In this document: one piece after another, positions 42,588 to 51,809 of the stretch
Numbering within the stretch: position 1 is the first letter of the stretch
Layout: every line of letters starts with the position of its first letter
Source: Rhodocyclaceae bacterium
GTDB taxonomy: Bacteria > Pseudomonadota > Gammaproteobacteria > Burkholderiales > CAIKXV01
NCBI GenBank assembly: GCA_020248265.1
Contig: JADCHX010000011.1
Coordinates: 124,001-188,000, forward strand
DNA length: 64,000 bases
Direction of reading: 5' to 3'
Program-made: the position numbers and the translations under genes
Notes under the pieces: generated by a model
What the model saw: the letters and a program-made list of their open reading frames with translations, nothing else
Databases searched by the model: none
Told to the model about the DNA's origin: nothing

Positions 42588-44245
42588 TGGCGATGCTCGG
42601 GCACCTCCTCGTCGCACCGGTCGTTCTGCCGCTGCTTTCGGCCGCGATCATCGTGGCCCTCGGCGACCGGCGGCGGCCTGGCGCCTGCCGTGCGGTCTCG
42701 ATCGGTTCCTGCCTTTCGCTGGTGCTGGCGGCGGTCTACCTGCTCGGATGGTCGGCGATCGGGCAGCCCGTCGCCTACCCGCTCGGCAACTGGCCGGCAC
42801 CCTATGGCATCGTGCTGGTCCTCGATCGCCTGTGCGCCCTGATGCTGCTGCTCACGGCGTTGCTGGCGGTCGCAGTGGCCTGGTTCGCAGCGGGCGGATG
42901 GGATGCACGCGGCCGCCACTTCCATGCGCTGTTCCAGTTGCAGCTGATGGGACTCAACGGTGCCTTCCTGACCGGCGACCTGTTCAATCTGTTCGTGTTC
43001 TTCGAGCTGTTGCTGATCGCCTCGTACGGCCTGATGCTGCATGGTGGTGGCGTGCGCCGGCAGCGCGCCACCCTCCACTACCTGGTGTGCAACCTCGTCG
43101 CATCGACGCTGTTCCTGGTCTCGGCGAGCCTGCTCTATGGCGTCACCGGTACCCTCAACATGGCCGATCTGGCGCTGCAGGTCGCTGCGGCGCCGTTGGA
43201 GGACGCCTCCCTGCTGCGCAGCGCGGGGCTGGTCCTCCTGGTGGTCTTCGCGGTCAAGGCAGCCGTGCTGCCGCTCGGATTCTGGTTGCGCGACGGCTAC
43301 GCCAGCGCGTCGCCGCCGGTTGCCTGTCTGTTCGCGTTGATGACCAAGGTCGGCATCTACGCGATCGTGCGCACCTGCACGCTGATGTTCGGCGCGGAAG
43401 CAGGCGGGGACGCGAACCTTGCAGGCGAGTGGCTGGTGCCGGTCGGTATCGCCACGCTGGCGATGGCCTCGATTGCCGCGCTGGCGTGCCGAAATCTCGC
43501 GGAACTCGCCGCCTGCCTGGTCGTCACGTCGGTCGGCTCTATGCTGATCGGCGCGGGCGTACTCTCCGCGCAGGGACTCTCCGCAGCGCTGTTCTACATG
43601 GTGCACTCGACCTTCGCGGTGGCACTGCTGTTCCTGCTCGCCGGCGAGATCGCGCATGAACGGGGCGCGCTCGGCAGCGATCTGCTGCCCGGTCCGCCCC
43701 TGCGGCCCGGCCACCTCGCGCCGCTGTTCCTGTTCGCGGCGATCGCGGTGTCGGGGCTGCCACCTGGCGGCGGCTTCATCGCGAAGGTCGGCATCCTGCA
43801 GGGCGCGATCGATGGCTCCTGGACGGCCTTGTCATGGATGGCGATCTTCGCCTCCAGCCTGCTGGTGGTCGTCGCGCTGGCGCGGTCGGGCAGCATGCTG
43901 TTCTGGCGCCCGCTCGGATCGTCCGTCACGGCGGCATCCGCGGGTGCCGCCGCCGGCCTGCCGAGGGCGTCCGCGGGACCATCCTGGTTCCTCGCCACAG
44001 CGCTCCTGCTGCTGCTCGTCGGCGCGCGACCGGTACAGCAGTTCATGGATGCTACCGGCGCGCAGCTGCTGGATCCTGCCGGATACGTCGACGCCGTGAT
44101 CCAGCGGGATCTCATCGGACCGCCGGACCTCATCGGGCCGGGGGACGACCGCCTGCGCACGCGTGGTGGCGTACCTGAGGTTGCCCCATCGGCGGCCCCA
44201 TCAGCGGCCCCACCAGCTGCCCCCCCCGGCGCGAGGGGGGCATGA
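42584..44245 (+). CDS. mrpD: Mrp antiporter subunit D
   Basis: The protein has 553 aa. It is a NuoN/M-like proton-translocating subunit with about 14 spans. It has LTGDLFNLFVFFELLLIASYGLMLHGG with the key Glu, and GSMLIGAGVLSAQGLSAALFYMVHSTFAVALLFLL. It begins MMAMLGHLLVAPVV. The last 80 residues after the final span are Pro/Ala-rich and probably a cytoplasmic tail. It overlaps mrpC and mrpE by 4 bases each. Confidence 0.93.
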   Translation: MMAMLGHLLVAPVVLPLLSAAIIVALGDRRRPGACRAVSIGSCLSLVLAAVYLLGWSAIGQPVAYPLGNWPAPYGIVLVLDRLCALMLLLTALLAVAVAWFAAGGWDARGRHFHALFQLQLMGLNGAFLTGDLFNLFVFFELLLIASYGLMLHGGGVRRQRATLHYLVCNLVASTLFLVSASLLYGVTGTLNMADLALQVAAAPLEDASLLRSAGLVLLVVFAVKAAVLPLGFWLRDGYASASPPVACLFALMTKVGIYAIVRTCTLMFGAEAGGDANLAGEWLVPVGIATLAMASIAALACRNLAELAACLVVTSVGSMLIGAGVLSAQGLSAALFYMVHSTFAVALLFLLAGEIAHERGALGSDLLPGPPLRPGHLAPLFLFAAIAVSGLPPGGGFIAKVGILQGAIDGSWTALSWMAIFASSLLVVVALARSGSMLFWRPLGSSVTAASAGAAAGLPRASAGPSWFLATALLLLLVGARPVQQFMDATGAQLLDPAGYVDAVIQRDLIGPPDLIGPGDDRLRTRGGVPEVAPSAAPSAAPPAAPPGARGA

Positions 44246-44793
44246 TGCACGCGCACTTCCCGCGCGCCCGCTCGCGCCTGCTGCCCGCGCCGCTGCTCAC
44301 GCTGACGCTGGCCGTCTTCTGGCTGCTGCTCAACAACACCGTCGATCCCGCGCATGTCTTGCTGGGCCTGCTGCTCGGATGGGCACTGCCGCTCGCCACG
44401 CGCGCCCTCTGCGGGGCCGAAGACCGGCCGGCCGGTCGCGGCTGGCGGTGGCCGGCGCTGCGCAGCCTGTTGTCTCTCGCCGTGGTCGTCGCGATCGACG
44501 TCATCTGGTCGAACATCGAGGTGGCCGTGCTGATCCTCGGGCCGAAGCGGCGCATCCGTTCGAGGTTCATCGAGGTACCGGTATCCCTCGACGATCCGGT
44601 GGCGGTGGCGGTGCTGGCCGGGATCGTGACGATGACGCCGGGCACGTTGTCGGCAGGCATCAGCGCCGATCGGCGCGTGCTCACCATCCACTGCCTGCAT
44701 GCCCCCGACCCCGTTGCCGTGATCGCGTCGATCACGACACGTTACGAACGCCCGCTCGCGGAGATCTTTTCATGCTCGACTACGCGCTCCTGA
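44242..44793 (+). CDS. mrpE: Mrp antiporter subunit E
   Basis: The protein has 183 aa and two N-terminal spans (LLTLTLAVFWLLLN, HVLLGLLLGWALPLA), then the MnhE domain: VAIDVIWSNIEVAVLIL and FIEVPVSLDDPVAVAVLAGIVTMTPGTLS, the family's best-conserved motif. It overlaps the start of mrpF by 22 bases, so the reading frame of its last residues is not shared with other MrpE proteins. Confidence 0.92.
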   Translation: MMHAHFPRARSRLLPAPLLTLTLAVFWLLLNNTVDPAHVLLGLLLGWALPLATRALCGAEDRPAGRGWRWPALRSLLSLAVVVAIDVIWSNIEVAVLILGPKRRIRSRFIEVPVSLDDPVAVAVLAGIVTMTPGTLSAGISADRRVLTIHCLHAPDPVAVIASITTRYERPLAEIFSCSTTRS

Positions 44794-45041
44794 CCGGCAT
44801 CGGGCTGGTCTGCCTGTCGATGCTGCTGGTGCTGGTGCGGTTGCTGCGCGGCCCCACGCTGCCCGACCGCATCGTCGCCCTCGATGCTCTCTACGTGAAT
44901 GCGATCGCGTTGATCATCCTGCTCGGCATCGCGGAGTCGGACCCGGTCCACTTCGAGTCCGCGCTGCTGATCGCACTGATCGGGTTCGCCGGTACGGTGG
45001 CACTGGCGAAGTTCGCGTTGCGCAAGGACGTGATGGAATGA
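44772..45041 (+). CDS. mrpF: Mrp antiporter subunit F
   Basis: The protein has 89 aa, three spans, of the MrpF/PhaF family: LVRLLRGPTLPDRIVALDALYVNAIALIILLG is the conserved core. ATG 44772 lies inside the mrpE 3' end (22-base overlap). It overlaps mrpG as ATGA. Confidence 0.93.
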   Translation: MLDYALLTGIGLVCLSMLLVLVRLLRGPTLPDRIVALDALYVNAIALIILLGIAESDPVHFESALLIALIGFAGTVALAKFALRKDVME

Positions 45042-45376
45042 GCCCTGCGATGGTCGATTACCTGCTCGAGATGCTGGTGTCGCTGATGGTGCTGGCCGGT
45101 GCGGGCTTCACCCTGGTCGGTTCGATCGGCCTGCTTCGGCTCGAGGACGTGTTCCAGCGCATGCATGCACCGACCAAGGCGACCACCCTCGGTGTCGGGC
45201 TGGTGCTGGCAGCTTCGGTTCTGTCCACCTGGACGGCGCAGCGCGAATTGAGTTTGAACGAGCTGCTGGTCGCGCTGCTGCTGTTCGTGACCGCGCCAGT
45301 CTCCGCGTATCTTGTGGCAAGGGTCGCGCTGCACCGCCGGCCATGTGCGCAGCAGGAGGACGCGGATCGGCGCTAG
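45038..45376 (+). CDS. mrpG: Mrp antiporter subunit G
   Basis: The protein has 112 aa with three spans of the MnhG/PhaG family: MVLAGAGFTLVGSIGLLRLEDVFQRMHAPTKATTLGVGLVLAAS. The last residues (RRPCAQQEDADRR) are polar. It ends the operon, converging with the Lon-domain gene with a 4-base overlap of the two 3' ends. Confidence 0.93.
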   Translation: MSPAMVDYLLEMLVSLMVLAGAGFTLVGSIGLLRLEDVFQRMHAPTKATTLGVGLVLAASVLSTWTAQRELSLNELLVALLLFVTAPVSAYLVARVALHRRPCAQQEDADRR

Positions 45377-45954
45377 AGCGCGAGTCCCTGCTGGCGCAGC
45401 AGCTTCGCGACAACGCCCACCAGCAGGTCGGCGTTGTCCATCTCGAGCAGCCGTTGCCGTGCCGGGGACTCAAGCGGGAGGAATTCGGCGAGCCGGTAGG
45501 CGACCCAGGCAGGATCGTGATAGCAGGCGCTCGACGGCAGCTTGTCTTCGCCGATCTTCTCGACGATCACCTTGAGCATCGATACGCAGGGATCGAACTC
45601 CGGCGGCAGCGGCGTATCCGCCGGGAGGGGCAGGGGTTCGACTTCGCCGATCAGGAGTCCCGACCGGTCGATGCGGCTGCCACCCAGTCGGAAGCGTTCG
45701 GTGCCTTCGGTGATGAGAAGGAAGATACCCAGTTGCGGCATGTCCCATTCGCGGATGCGCGCGATGCAGCCGACGCTGGAGGGCACTGCCGGGGCGCCCA
45801 CTTCGCGCCCCTCGCGGATCAGGCAGATGCCGAACGACGTGCCGTCCCGCAGGCAGGCCTTGGTCATGTCGAGGTAACGCTGCTCGAAGATCTTCAGCGG
45901 CAGCACCCCGCCTGGGAACAGGACCGTGCCCAGCGGGAAAATCGGCATTTCCAT
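45373..45954 (-). CDS. LON-substrate-binding-domain protein
   Basis: The protein has 193 aa containing the LON N-terminal domain without protease parts: MEMPIFPLGTVLFPGGVLPLKIFEQRYLDM, SFGICLIREGREVGAPAVPSSVGCIARI and the middle TEGTERFRLGG. Free-standing versions are common in betaproteobacteria but their role is unsettled; substrate selection for proteolysis is inferred from the Lon relationship. Its start overlaps the stop of the next upstream gene by one base (TGATG). Confidence 0.9.
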   Translation of the reverse strand: MEMPIFPLGTVLFPGGVLPLKIFEQRYLDMTKACLRDGTSFGICLIREGREVGAPAVPSSVGCIARIREWDMPQLGIFLLITEGTERFRLGGSRIDRSGLLIGEVEPLPLPADTPLPPEFDPCVSMLKVIVEKIGEDKLPSSACYHDPAWVAYRLAEFLPLESPARQRLLEMDNADLLVGVVAKLLRQQGLAL

Positions 45955-46667
45955 CAGAGACCCTGTCTGCCTGGCTGGCGTGGCGTTTCCCGTGCTTGTT
46001 CGCGCGCGCCCTCGCGCACGGCATCACGGGCCGGGTCGCGGGACTCGGTACGCAGGCGTGCGACCGACGCCTCAAGGTCTTCTACCTCGACTCTCAGGCG
46101 GTCGAGTTCCCGGCGGCGGTTGTCCAGCCGTTCCTGCATCGTCCTCAGGCGATCTTCGGCCACGCGATGGCTCGCAACCAGCGGGCAGACCGAGCGCCAG
46201 AGTGCATCGCCGACCGTATCCGGGATGATCGGGACGGGCTCGGCGATCGGATTGTTCACCTGCTCGACGATCGCGCCATCGGCCGAGCGGAACACCTGCG
46301 CATGAACACGGATCGTGTGGTCGTCGCAGTTGATCTGCTCGCGGAACAGCGCCGAGGCGACCAGGAATGTCCTGAACTGCTGAGGCAGGGCGAAGTCGAC
46401 CCTGCGCCAGTAGGTGACGTCGCCGCCGGACAATACGAGCTTTTCGCGGTCGTACCAGAGTTCGTCTGCGCCCGGTGACTTGACCCTCGCCCAGCCGGTG
46501 TCGGTCTTTGCTGCGGGCGGCGGCTGCTGCGGCGGGAGCGACTGCGCCGCCGCCAGCGGCGGCAGGGCAAGCAACAGGGCCAGGGCGTACGCGCCAGGCT
46601 GCATGGCCATGGACCGCCACGCGGGAAGCGGACGCAGCGGGCGGGACACCCGGTTGGCGGTATTCAC
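45954..46667 (-). CDS. secreted coiled-coil protein of unknown function (surface-adhesin E-like)
   Basis: The protein has 237 aa and starts at GTG 46667, overlapping the rapZ stop as GTGA. A signal-like stretch (ALALLLALPPLAAAQ) starts around residue 28 after a long basic N-terminus. A domain at about 58-130 shows WYDREKLVLSGGDVTYWRRVDF and INCDDHTIRVHAQVFRSADGAIVEQ, which looks like the surface-adhesin E/CNP1-like fold. After a helical region, the end (about 160-220) is a coiled coil with heptad spacing (RLDNRRRELDRLRVEVEDLEASVARLR). No function is known to me. Confidence 0.7.
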   Translation of the reverse strand: MNTANRVSRPLRPLPAWRSMAMQPGAYALALLLALPPLAAAQSLPPQQPPPAAKTDTGWARVKSPGADELWYDREKLVLSGGDVTYWRRVDFALPQQFRTFLVASALFREQINCDDHTIRVHAQVFRSADGAIVEQVNNPIAEPVPIIPDTVGDALWRSVCPLVASHRVAEDRLRTMQERLDNRRRELDRLRVEVEDLEASVARLRTESRDPARDAVREGAREQARETPRQPGRQGL

Positions 46668-47500
46668 GGCAGTTCGCGATGCCGTTTGAGCACGCGCGGG
46701 CCCTGCGCAAAGGCAAGTGCGAGTCGCTCGACCATGTAGACGGAGCGGTGCTGGCCACCGGTGCAGCCGACCGCCACGGTGAGATAGCTTCGGTTGTCGC
46801 GCACGTACGAGGGCAGCCAGTCGGCGACGAAGCCCCGGATGTGCGCCAGCATCCGTGCAACCTCGGGCTCGGCCTCGAGGAAGGCTACGACCTCCGGGTC
46901 GCAGCCGGTCAGCGGGCGCAGGCGCGGGTCATAGTGCGGATTGGGCAGGCAGCGTACGTCGAACACGAGGTCGGCATCGCGCGGCAAACCGTGCTTGAAG
47001 GCGAACGATTCGAACAGCAGCGTGAGTTGCGAGCGATCGATTCCGATCACCTCCAGTACGCGCTGGCGAAGTGCGTTCGCGGACAGGCGCGAGGTGTCGA
47101 TGCGGTGACCGAGTTCGCCGACGCTTTCGAGGATCCCGCGTTCGCACTCGATGCACTCCTCGAGGGTGCGAGAGCCGTCGGACAGTGGATGGCGCCGTCG
47201 CGTCTCGGAGAAGCGCGTGACCAGGGTGTCGTCGCTCGCATCGAGGTAGACGGCCCGTACGTCGTGGCCTGCGCCCTTGAGCCGGGCAACCTCGGCTGGC
47301 AGCGAAGCCAGACTGTCGCCGCTGCGCACGTCGATGCCGATCGCTACCCGTTGCTGTCCCTGCACCTGCAGGTCCGCCACCAGCGGCGGCAGTACGCCGA
47401 CCGGCAGGTTGTCGACGCAGTAGAAGCCGTGGTCCTCCAGCACATGGAGTGCCACGCTTTTGCCCGAACCCGACAGGCCGGTGATCAGGGTGATCTGCAT
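46664..47500 (-). CDS. rapZ: RNase adapter protein RapZ
   Basis: The protein has 278 aa, the usual length. The N-terminal Walker A is ITGLSGSGKSVAL, then VDNLPVGVLPPLV and YLDASDDTLVTRFSETRRRHPL. The C-terminal domain has VAVGCTGGQHRSVYMVERLA, which in RapZ binds GlcN6P/RNA. In E. coli RapZ controls amino-sugar synthesis by guiding RNase E to GlmZ. ATG 47500 was chosen; the frame is open further upstream without support. It lies in the typical rapZ-hprK-ptsN cluster. Confidence 0.94.
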   Translation of the reverse strand: MQITLITGLSGSGKSVALHVLEDHGFYCVDNLPVGVLPPLVADLQVQGQQRVAIGIDVRSGDSLASLPAEVARLKGAGHDVRAVYLDASDDTLVTRFSETRRRHPLSDGSRTLEECIECERGILESVGELGHRIDTSRLSANALRQRVLEVIGIDRSQLTLLFESFAFKHGLPRDADLVFDVRCLPNPHYDPRLRPLTGCDPEVVAFLEAEPEVARMLAHIRGFVADWLPSYVRDNRSYLTVAVGCTGGQHRSVYMVERLALAFAQGPRVLKRHRELP

Positions 47501-47561
47501 GGCAGCGCTACCCCATCTGGATATGCCGGTCGGGTCGGGCTGCGCCCTTCGCCACGCGGCT

Positions 47562-48521
47562 TCATGCGGCACCGTCCGGATCGGCTGGACCCGCCATCAG
47601 GGACTCCTGGCGGCGCATGAATTCCTGAGTGCTGTCGAACCCGCGAAGTTCGAGCACGAAGTTGCGTACCGCCGCCTCGGTCAGCACCGCGAGGTTGCGG
47701 CCGGCCGCAACCGGCAGGATGACCTTGCGCACCGGAACGCCGAGCACGCTGGCGCGCTCTGGGCGCAGTGGCAGCCGGTCGAGCCCGGCCATCTGTTCGG
47801 CGCTCGCGCGCTGCAGTTCGACGATCAGCTTCAGGTTCTTCTTGATGCGGATCGCGGTCTCGCCGAAGATCGTGCGGATGCTGAGCATGCCCAGCCCGCG
47901 TACCTCGAGGAAGTCCTTCAGCATCGCCGGGCAGCGGCCCTCGATGATGTTGGGCGCGATGCGGTAGAGCTCGACCACGTCGTCGGCGATGAGGCCGTGG
48001 CCACGGCTGATCAGTTCGAGCGCCAGTTCGCTCTTGCCGACGCCGCTCTGCCCGGTGATCATGACCCCGACGTCCAGCACGTCGAGCAGTACGCCGTGCA
48101 TCTCGGTGTATTCGGCCAGCGCGCGCGCGAGGTAGGGTCGCATGATCCACATCACCTGGATGCTGGTGAGGGGCGTCGACAGCAAGGGTACCGGCCGCGC
48201 CTCGGCCATCGCGAGGATCGGCGGCGGCACGGCCTGTCCGTCCGACACGATCACGCAGGCCAGGTCGCTCGATGCCAGTTTGTCGAGTACCTGCGCGGCG
48301 CCTTCCGGGCCCAGCTCATCGAGGTGGCGGATCTCGGTCGGGGACAGCACCTGGATCCAGTTCGGATGGATCACGTTCAGGTGGCCGATCAGCCCCTGTG
48401 CCGATGCGTTGATGCGCTCACTGTCCAGCCAGTTGGCGGGCGATGCGTGCCCGCCCGCCCAGGCGAGCTGGAGCTTCCCGCGGGTATCTTCAAACAGCTG
48501 CGTCGCGCTGACCCGTGGCAT
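47562..48521 (-). CDS. hprK: HPr kinase/phosphorylase
   Basis: The protein has 319 aa. The catalytic His142 is in MHGVLLDVLDVGVMITGQSGVGKSELALEL, which includes the P-loop (157-164). The HprK C-terminal signature RGLGMLSIRTIFGETAI follows near residue 210. The bifunctional enzyme adds or removes phosphate on Ser46 of HPr. HPr itself is not in this window. ATG 48521 lies inside the 3' end of ptsN (32-base overlap), which makes translational coupling likely. Confidence 0.94.
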   Translation of the reverse strand: MPRVSATQLFEDTRGKLQLAWAGGHASPANWLDSERINASAQGLIGHLNVIHPNWIQVLSPTEIRHLDELGPEGAAQVLDKLASSDLACVIVSDGQAVPPPILAMAEARPVPLLSTPLTSIQVMWIMRPYLARALAEYTEMHGVLLDVLDVGVMITGQSGVGKSELALELISRGHGLIADDVVELYRIAPNIIEGRCPAMLKDFLEVRGLGMLSIRTIFGETAIRIKKNLKLIVELQRASAEQMAGLDRLPLRPERASVLGVPVRKVILPVAAGRNLAVLTEAAVRNFVLELRGFDSTQEFMRRQESLMAGPADPDGAA

Positions 48522-48987
48522 TCGGTGACCATTGGGTGAAGAGTTCGTGGACTGCAGCCGAGGAGTCAGCGCTGGCGAGACGATCGCGCATCGAGCGGTC
48601 GCCGAATAGCTGCGCCAGCTGGGCGAGGATGTCGAGGTGGAGGTCGGTGGCACGTTCCGGCACGAGCAGCGCGAAGATCAGCGAGACCGGCTGTCCGTCG
48701 GGCGCGTCGAACGGGATCGGTGACCGGGTACGCACGAAAACGCCGATGGCATCGCGCAGGCCCTTGATCCGCCCATGCGGTATGGCCACCGCCTGCCCGA
48801 GCCCGGTCGAGCCCAGCCGCTCGCGCGCGAACAGACTGTCGAACACGGTGCTGCGTGCAACCCGGTGGTGGTTTTCGGCCAGCAGACCTACCTGCTCGAA
48901 GACCCGTTTCTTGCTGCCGAGGTCGGCATCGACGAGTACGTTGGTGGCGGGCAGCAGGGCTGCGATGAGGTTGGTTTCGGTGGGCAT
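48490..48987 (-). CDS. ptsN: nitrogen PTS EIIA component PtsN
   Basis: The protein has 165 aa. The phosphorylated His71 is in GQAVAIPHGRIKG. The EIIA fold continues with FDAPDGQPVSLIFALLVPERATDLHLDILAQLAQLF. PtsN takes part in regulatory phosphorelay, for example of potassium transport and sigma-54-linked genes. It lies between hpf and hprK, as in many proteobacteria, and overlaps hprK by 32 bases. Confidence 0.95.
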   Translation of the reverse strand: MPTETNLIAALLPATNVLVDADLGSKKRVFEQVGLLAENHHRVARSTVFDSLFARERLGSTGLGQAVAIPHGRIKGLRDAIGVFVRTRSPIPFDAPDGQPVSLIFALLVPERATDLHLDILAQLAQLFGDRSMRDRLASADSSAAVHELFTQWSPNATGQRDAAV

Positions 48988-49035
48988 GCTGCGAGAGTGC
49001 TCTGGAGGGAGCGGGCCCCGAGGACCCGCCAGGAC

Positions 49036-49359
49036 CTATTCGTCGGCTTCAGGCGCAGGCGCAGCGTTGCCGCGCCGATCCTGCTGCTTTTCCTTGTGCC
49101 GGATCACGGAACGGTCGAGCTTGTCGACCAGGCTGTCGATCGCCGCGTACATGTTCTGGTCGTCACTCTCCGCGAATATCTCTTTCCCTCGAACATGGAC
49201 GGTTGCCTCCACCTTCTGCTGCAGCTTTTCGACGGAGAGGATCACGTTGATGTCGATGACGTGGTCGAAGTGCCGCGTCACGCGATCGAGCTTCCCGTTC
49301 ACGTAATCGCGGATGGCGGATGTGATCTCGACGTGATGTCCGGTGATCTGGATGTTCAT
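49036..49359 (-). CDS. hpf: ribosome hibernation promoting factor (short HPF)
   Basis: The protein has 107 aa. The YfiA/HPF fold is shown by MNIQITGHHVEITSAIRDYVNGKLDRVTRHFDHV and FAESDDQNMYAAIDSLVDKLDRSVIRHKEK. It binds the 30S subunit and promotes dormant 100S dimers in stationary phase. ATG 49359 has CAGGGAGAGCG upstream. It is downstream of rpoN, as in enterobacteria. Confidence 0.94.
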   Translation of the reverse strand: MNIQITGHHVEITSAIRDYVNGKLDRVTRHFDHVIDINVILSVEKLQQKVEATVHVRGKEIFAESDDQNMYAAIDSLVDKLDRSVIRHKEKQQDRRGNAAPAPEADE

Positions 49360-49422
49360 GCGCTCTCCCTGTCGTGTAGTTGCGTCTGTCAACGCGCACG
49401 CCAGTCGGCGTGGCACGCTCCG

Positions 49423-50904
49423 TCAGATCGTCTTCCGCAGGTTGACCGGAAGGATCTGCAGGGACTCGCGATACTTGGCGATGGTGCGTCGCGCAACCAC
49501 GATGCCCTGCTGCCCTAGGATATCCGCGATCTGGCTGTCCGACAGCGGTTTGCGCGTATCTTCCGATCCTACGAGTTGCCGGATCAGCGCCCGGATGGCC
49601 GTGGCCGAACACGAACCGCCGCTCTCGGTCGATACGTGGCTGCCGAAGAAATACTTCAGCTCGAAGATGCCGCGCGGGGTCAGCATGAATTTCTGCGTGG
49701 TGACGCGCGAAACGGTCGATTCGTGCAGGTCAAGAACCTCGGCAATTTCGCGCAGAACCAGCGGGCGCATCGCCACCTCGCCATGCTCGAAGAACTGCCG
49801 CTGGCGGTCCACGATCGCCTGCGAGACCCGCTGGATGGTGTCGAAGCGTTGTTGCACGTTCTTGATCAGCCACTTGGCCTCCTGCAACTGGCTCGCGAGC
49901 TGACTGTGCGAGGCGTCCCGGTTGCGGCGCAGGATCTCGGCGTACATCCGGTTTATGCGCAGCCTGGGCATTGCGTCCGGATTGAGCGACGACACCCACA
50001 TGCCCTTGGTCTTCTTCACGACGACGTCCGGGATCACGTAACGGGTGTCTACCACCGCGAACGGCGTGCCTGGTCGCGGGTTCAGCTTGCCGATGAGTTC
50101 CTGTACGCCGCGCAGGCGGTCCTCGTCGCAGCGCAGCGCCCGCCGCAGCCGGGTGAAGTCCCGCGCGGCCAGCGCATCGAGGTGGTCGCGTACGACCAGC
50201 ATCGCCTCCGTCCGGCAGGGTACCGAGGCCGGCATCGCCGCCAGCTGCAGTCCGAGGCACTCGCCGAGTGTCCGTGCACCGACGCCCACCGGATCGAAGT
50301 GCTGCAGATGCTTGAGTGCGATCTCCAGTTCCTCGATCTCGACCATCGCCTCTTCAGGCAGGATGGTCGCGATCTCGGAGAGGTCCTGCGACAGGTAGCC
50401 GTCCTCGTCGAGTGCCTCGATGAGCAGTTCGATGAGCACCTTGTCGCGCTCGGGCAACGGCGTCAGCGACAGCTGGCCGAGCAGGTGTTCGCGCAGCGTC
50501 GGGGCGCTGGCGACCTGCTGCGAGTACTCGCTGTCCTCGTCCGTGTCGCGCGCGCCGAAGCTGCCTTCGTCGGACGACCAGCTGGAGTCGGGAACACCGT
50601 CGAATTCGAAGCCGTCGCCGTGCTCGGCAGCCTGGTCGGTCGGGCGGTCGTCGCTGCGCGCTTCGGCGACCTCCGGCTCGGTCACGGTGACGCCCGGCTG
50701 CTCGCCCGCGGCAATCCCGCCCGGCAGCGGTTCCAGCGCAGGATCGCCGTCATCCTCGCGCTCGAGCAGCGGGTTCTCCTGCAGGAAGCGCTCGAGTTCC
50801 TGGTTCAGGTCGAGCGTGGACAACTGCAACAGCCGGATCGACTGCTGCAGCTGGGGCGTAAGCGTCAGGTGCTGGGACAGCCGGAGTTGCAGGGCGTTCT
50901 TCAT
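49423..50904 (-). CDS. rpoN: RNA polymerase sigma-54 factor RpoN
   Basis: The protein has 493 aa. The N-terminal activator-contacting region reads LRLSQHLTLTPQLQQSIRLLQLSTLDLNQEL, followed by an acidic linker, the core-binding domain (GVGARTLGECLGLQLAA), the HTH region and the C-terminal RpoN box ARRTIAKYR (residues 471-479). It directs transcription from -24/-12 promoters with an enhancer-binding ATPase. It has its own promoter region or is cotranscribed from lptB; no clear promoter is seen in the 99-base gap. One candidate target promoter lies in this window at 57508-57523. Confidence 0.96.
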   Translation of the reverse strand: MKNALQLRLSQHLTLTPQLQQSIRLLQLSTLDLNQELERFLQENPLLEREDDGDPALEPLPGGIAAGEQPGVTVTEPEVAEARSDDRPTDQAAEHGDGFEFDGVPDSSWSSDEGSFGARDTDEDSEYSQQVASAPTLREHLLGQLSLTPLPERDKVLIELLIEALDEDGYLSQDLSEIATILPEEAMVEIEELEIALKHLQHFDPVGVGARTLGECLGLQLAAMPASVPCRTEAMLVVRDHLDALAARDFTRLRRALRCDEDRLRGVQELIGKLNPRPGTPFAVVDTRYVIPDVVVKKTKGMWVSSLNPDAMPRLRINRMYAEILRRNRDASHSQLASQLQEAKWLIKNVQQRFDTIQRVSQAIVDRQRQFFEHGEVAMRPLVLREIAEVLDLHESTVSRVTTQKFMLTPRGIFELKYFFGSHVSTESGGSCSATAIRALIRQLVGSEDTRKPLSDSQIADILGQQGIVVARRTIAKYRESLQILPVNLRKTI

Positions 50905-51003
50905 CGCGTCCGACGATCGAGCAGGTGCCGCATGTCGCGCGGGGCCGCTGCAGGGTGGCTTTTGTGGAGGCGGGGGATTCTCGGGAGCATGGCCAGGACG
51001 GCG

Positions 51004-51726
51004 CTACAGCCGGAAATGCTCTCCGAGGTAGACCTTCCGAACCGATTCATTGTAGACGATTTCCTCGGGCTTGCCGGAAGCCAGCACGGTGCCATCCGTG
51101 ATGATGTAGGCACGGTCGCAGATGCCCAGCGTTTCCCGCACGTTGTGGTCGGTGATCAGCACGCCGATGCCCTTTTCGCGCAGGAATCCGATGATCTTCT
51201 GGATGTCGATCACCGCGATCGGATCGACGCCGGCGAACGGCTCGTCGAGCAGGATGAAGCGCGGATCGGTGGCCAGCGCTCGGGCGATCTCGCAGCGCCG
51301 GCGCTCGCCGCCCGACAGGCTCATCGACGGGTTGCCGGCGAGGTGCGAGATATGGAGCTCTTCGAGCAGTTCGGCGAGCCGCGTCTCGACGCCGGCGGGC
51401 GACAGGTCGCGCAGCTGCAGCACCGCGCGCACGTTGTCCGCGACCGACAGGCGCCGGAAGATCGATGCCTCCTGCGGCAGATACGAGAGGCCGAGCCGCG
51501 CCCGCCGGTGCATCGGCAGCCGCGTCAGCGGCTGCTCATCGATGTGGATTTCTCCTGCATCGACCGCGACCAGGCCCACGATCATGTAGAAGCAGGTGGT
51601 CTTGCCGGCGCCGTTGGGCCCGAGCAGGCCGATCACCTCGCCGCTGCCGACTTCGAGCGAGACATCCTTCACGACCTTGCGCGACCGGTAGGACTTCTGC
51701 AGGCGCTCGACGCGCAGCATGGTCAT
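51004..51726 (-). CDS. lptB: LPS export ABC transporter ATP-binding protein LptB
   Basis: The protein has 240 aa from this start. ABC ATPase motifs are Walker [15 protein letters not shown], the Q-loop in SYLPQEAS, the signature [16 protein letters not shown], Walker [15 protein letters not shown] and the H-loop ITDHNVRE. With LptF and LptG (not in the window) it powers LPS transport to the outer membrane. The start is uncertain: ATG 51726 fits family length, while GTG 51813 overlaps the lptA stop as GTGA and would add 29 residues. Confidence 0.94.
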   Translation of the reverse strand: MTMLRVERLQKSYRSRKVVKDVSLEVGSGEVIGLLGPNGAGKTTCFYMIVGLVAVDAGEIHIDEQPLTRLPMHRRARLGLSYLPQEASIFRRLSVADNVRAVLQLRDLSPAGVETRLAELLEELHISHLAGNPSMSLSGGERRRCEIARALATDPRFILLDEPFAGVDPIAVIDIQKIIGFLREKGIGVLITDHNVRETLGICDRAYIITDGTVLASGKPEEIVYNESVRKVYLGEHFRL

Positions 51727-51809
51727 CGGTGCGGCCCGCCATGGCAGGGGACGGTTGCAGTGTGCCTGCGCGGCGTTGCCGATGGAGTCGCCCGGGCCAC
51801 CTCGGTCAG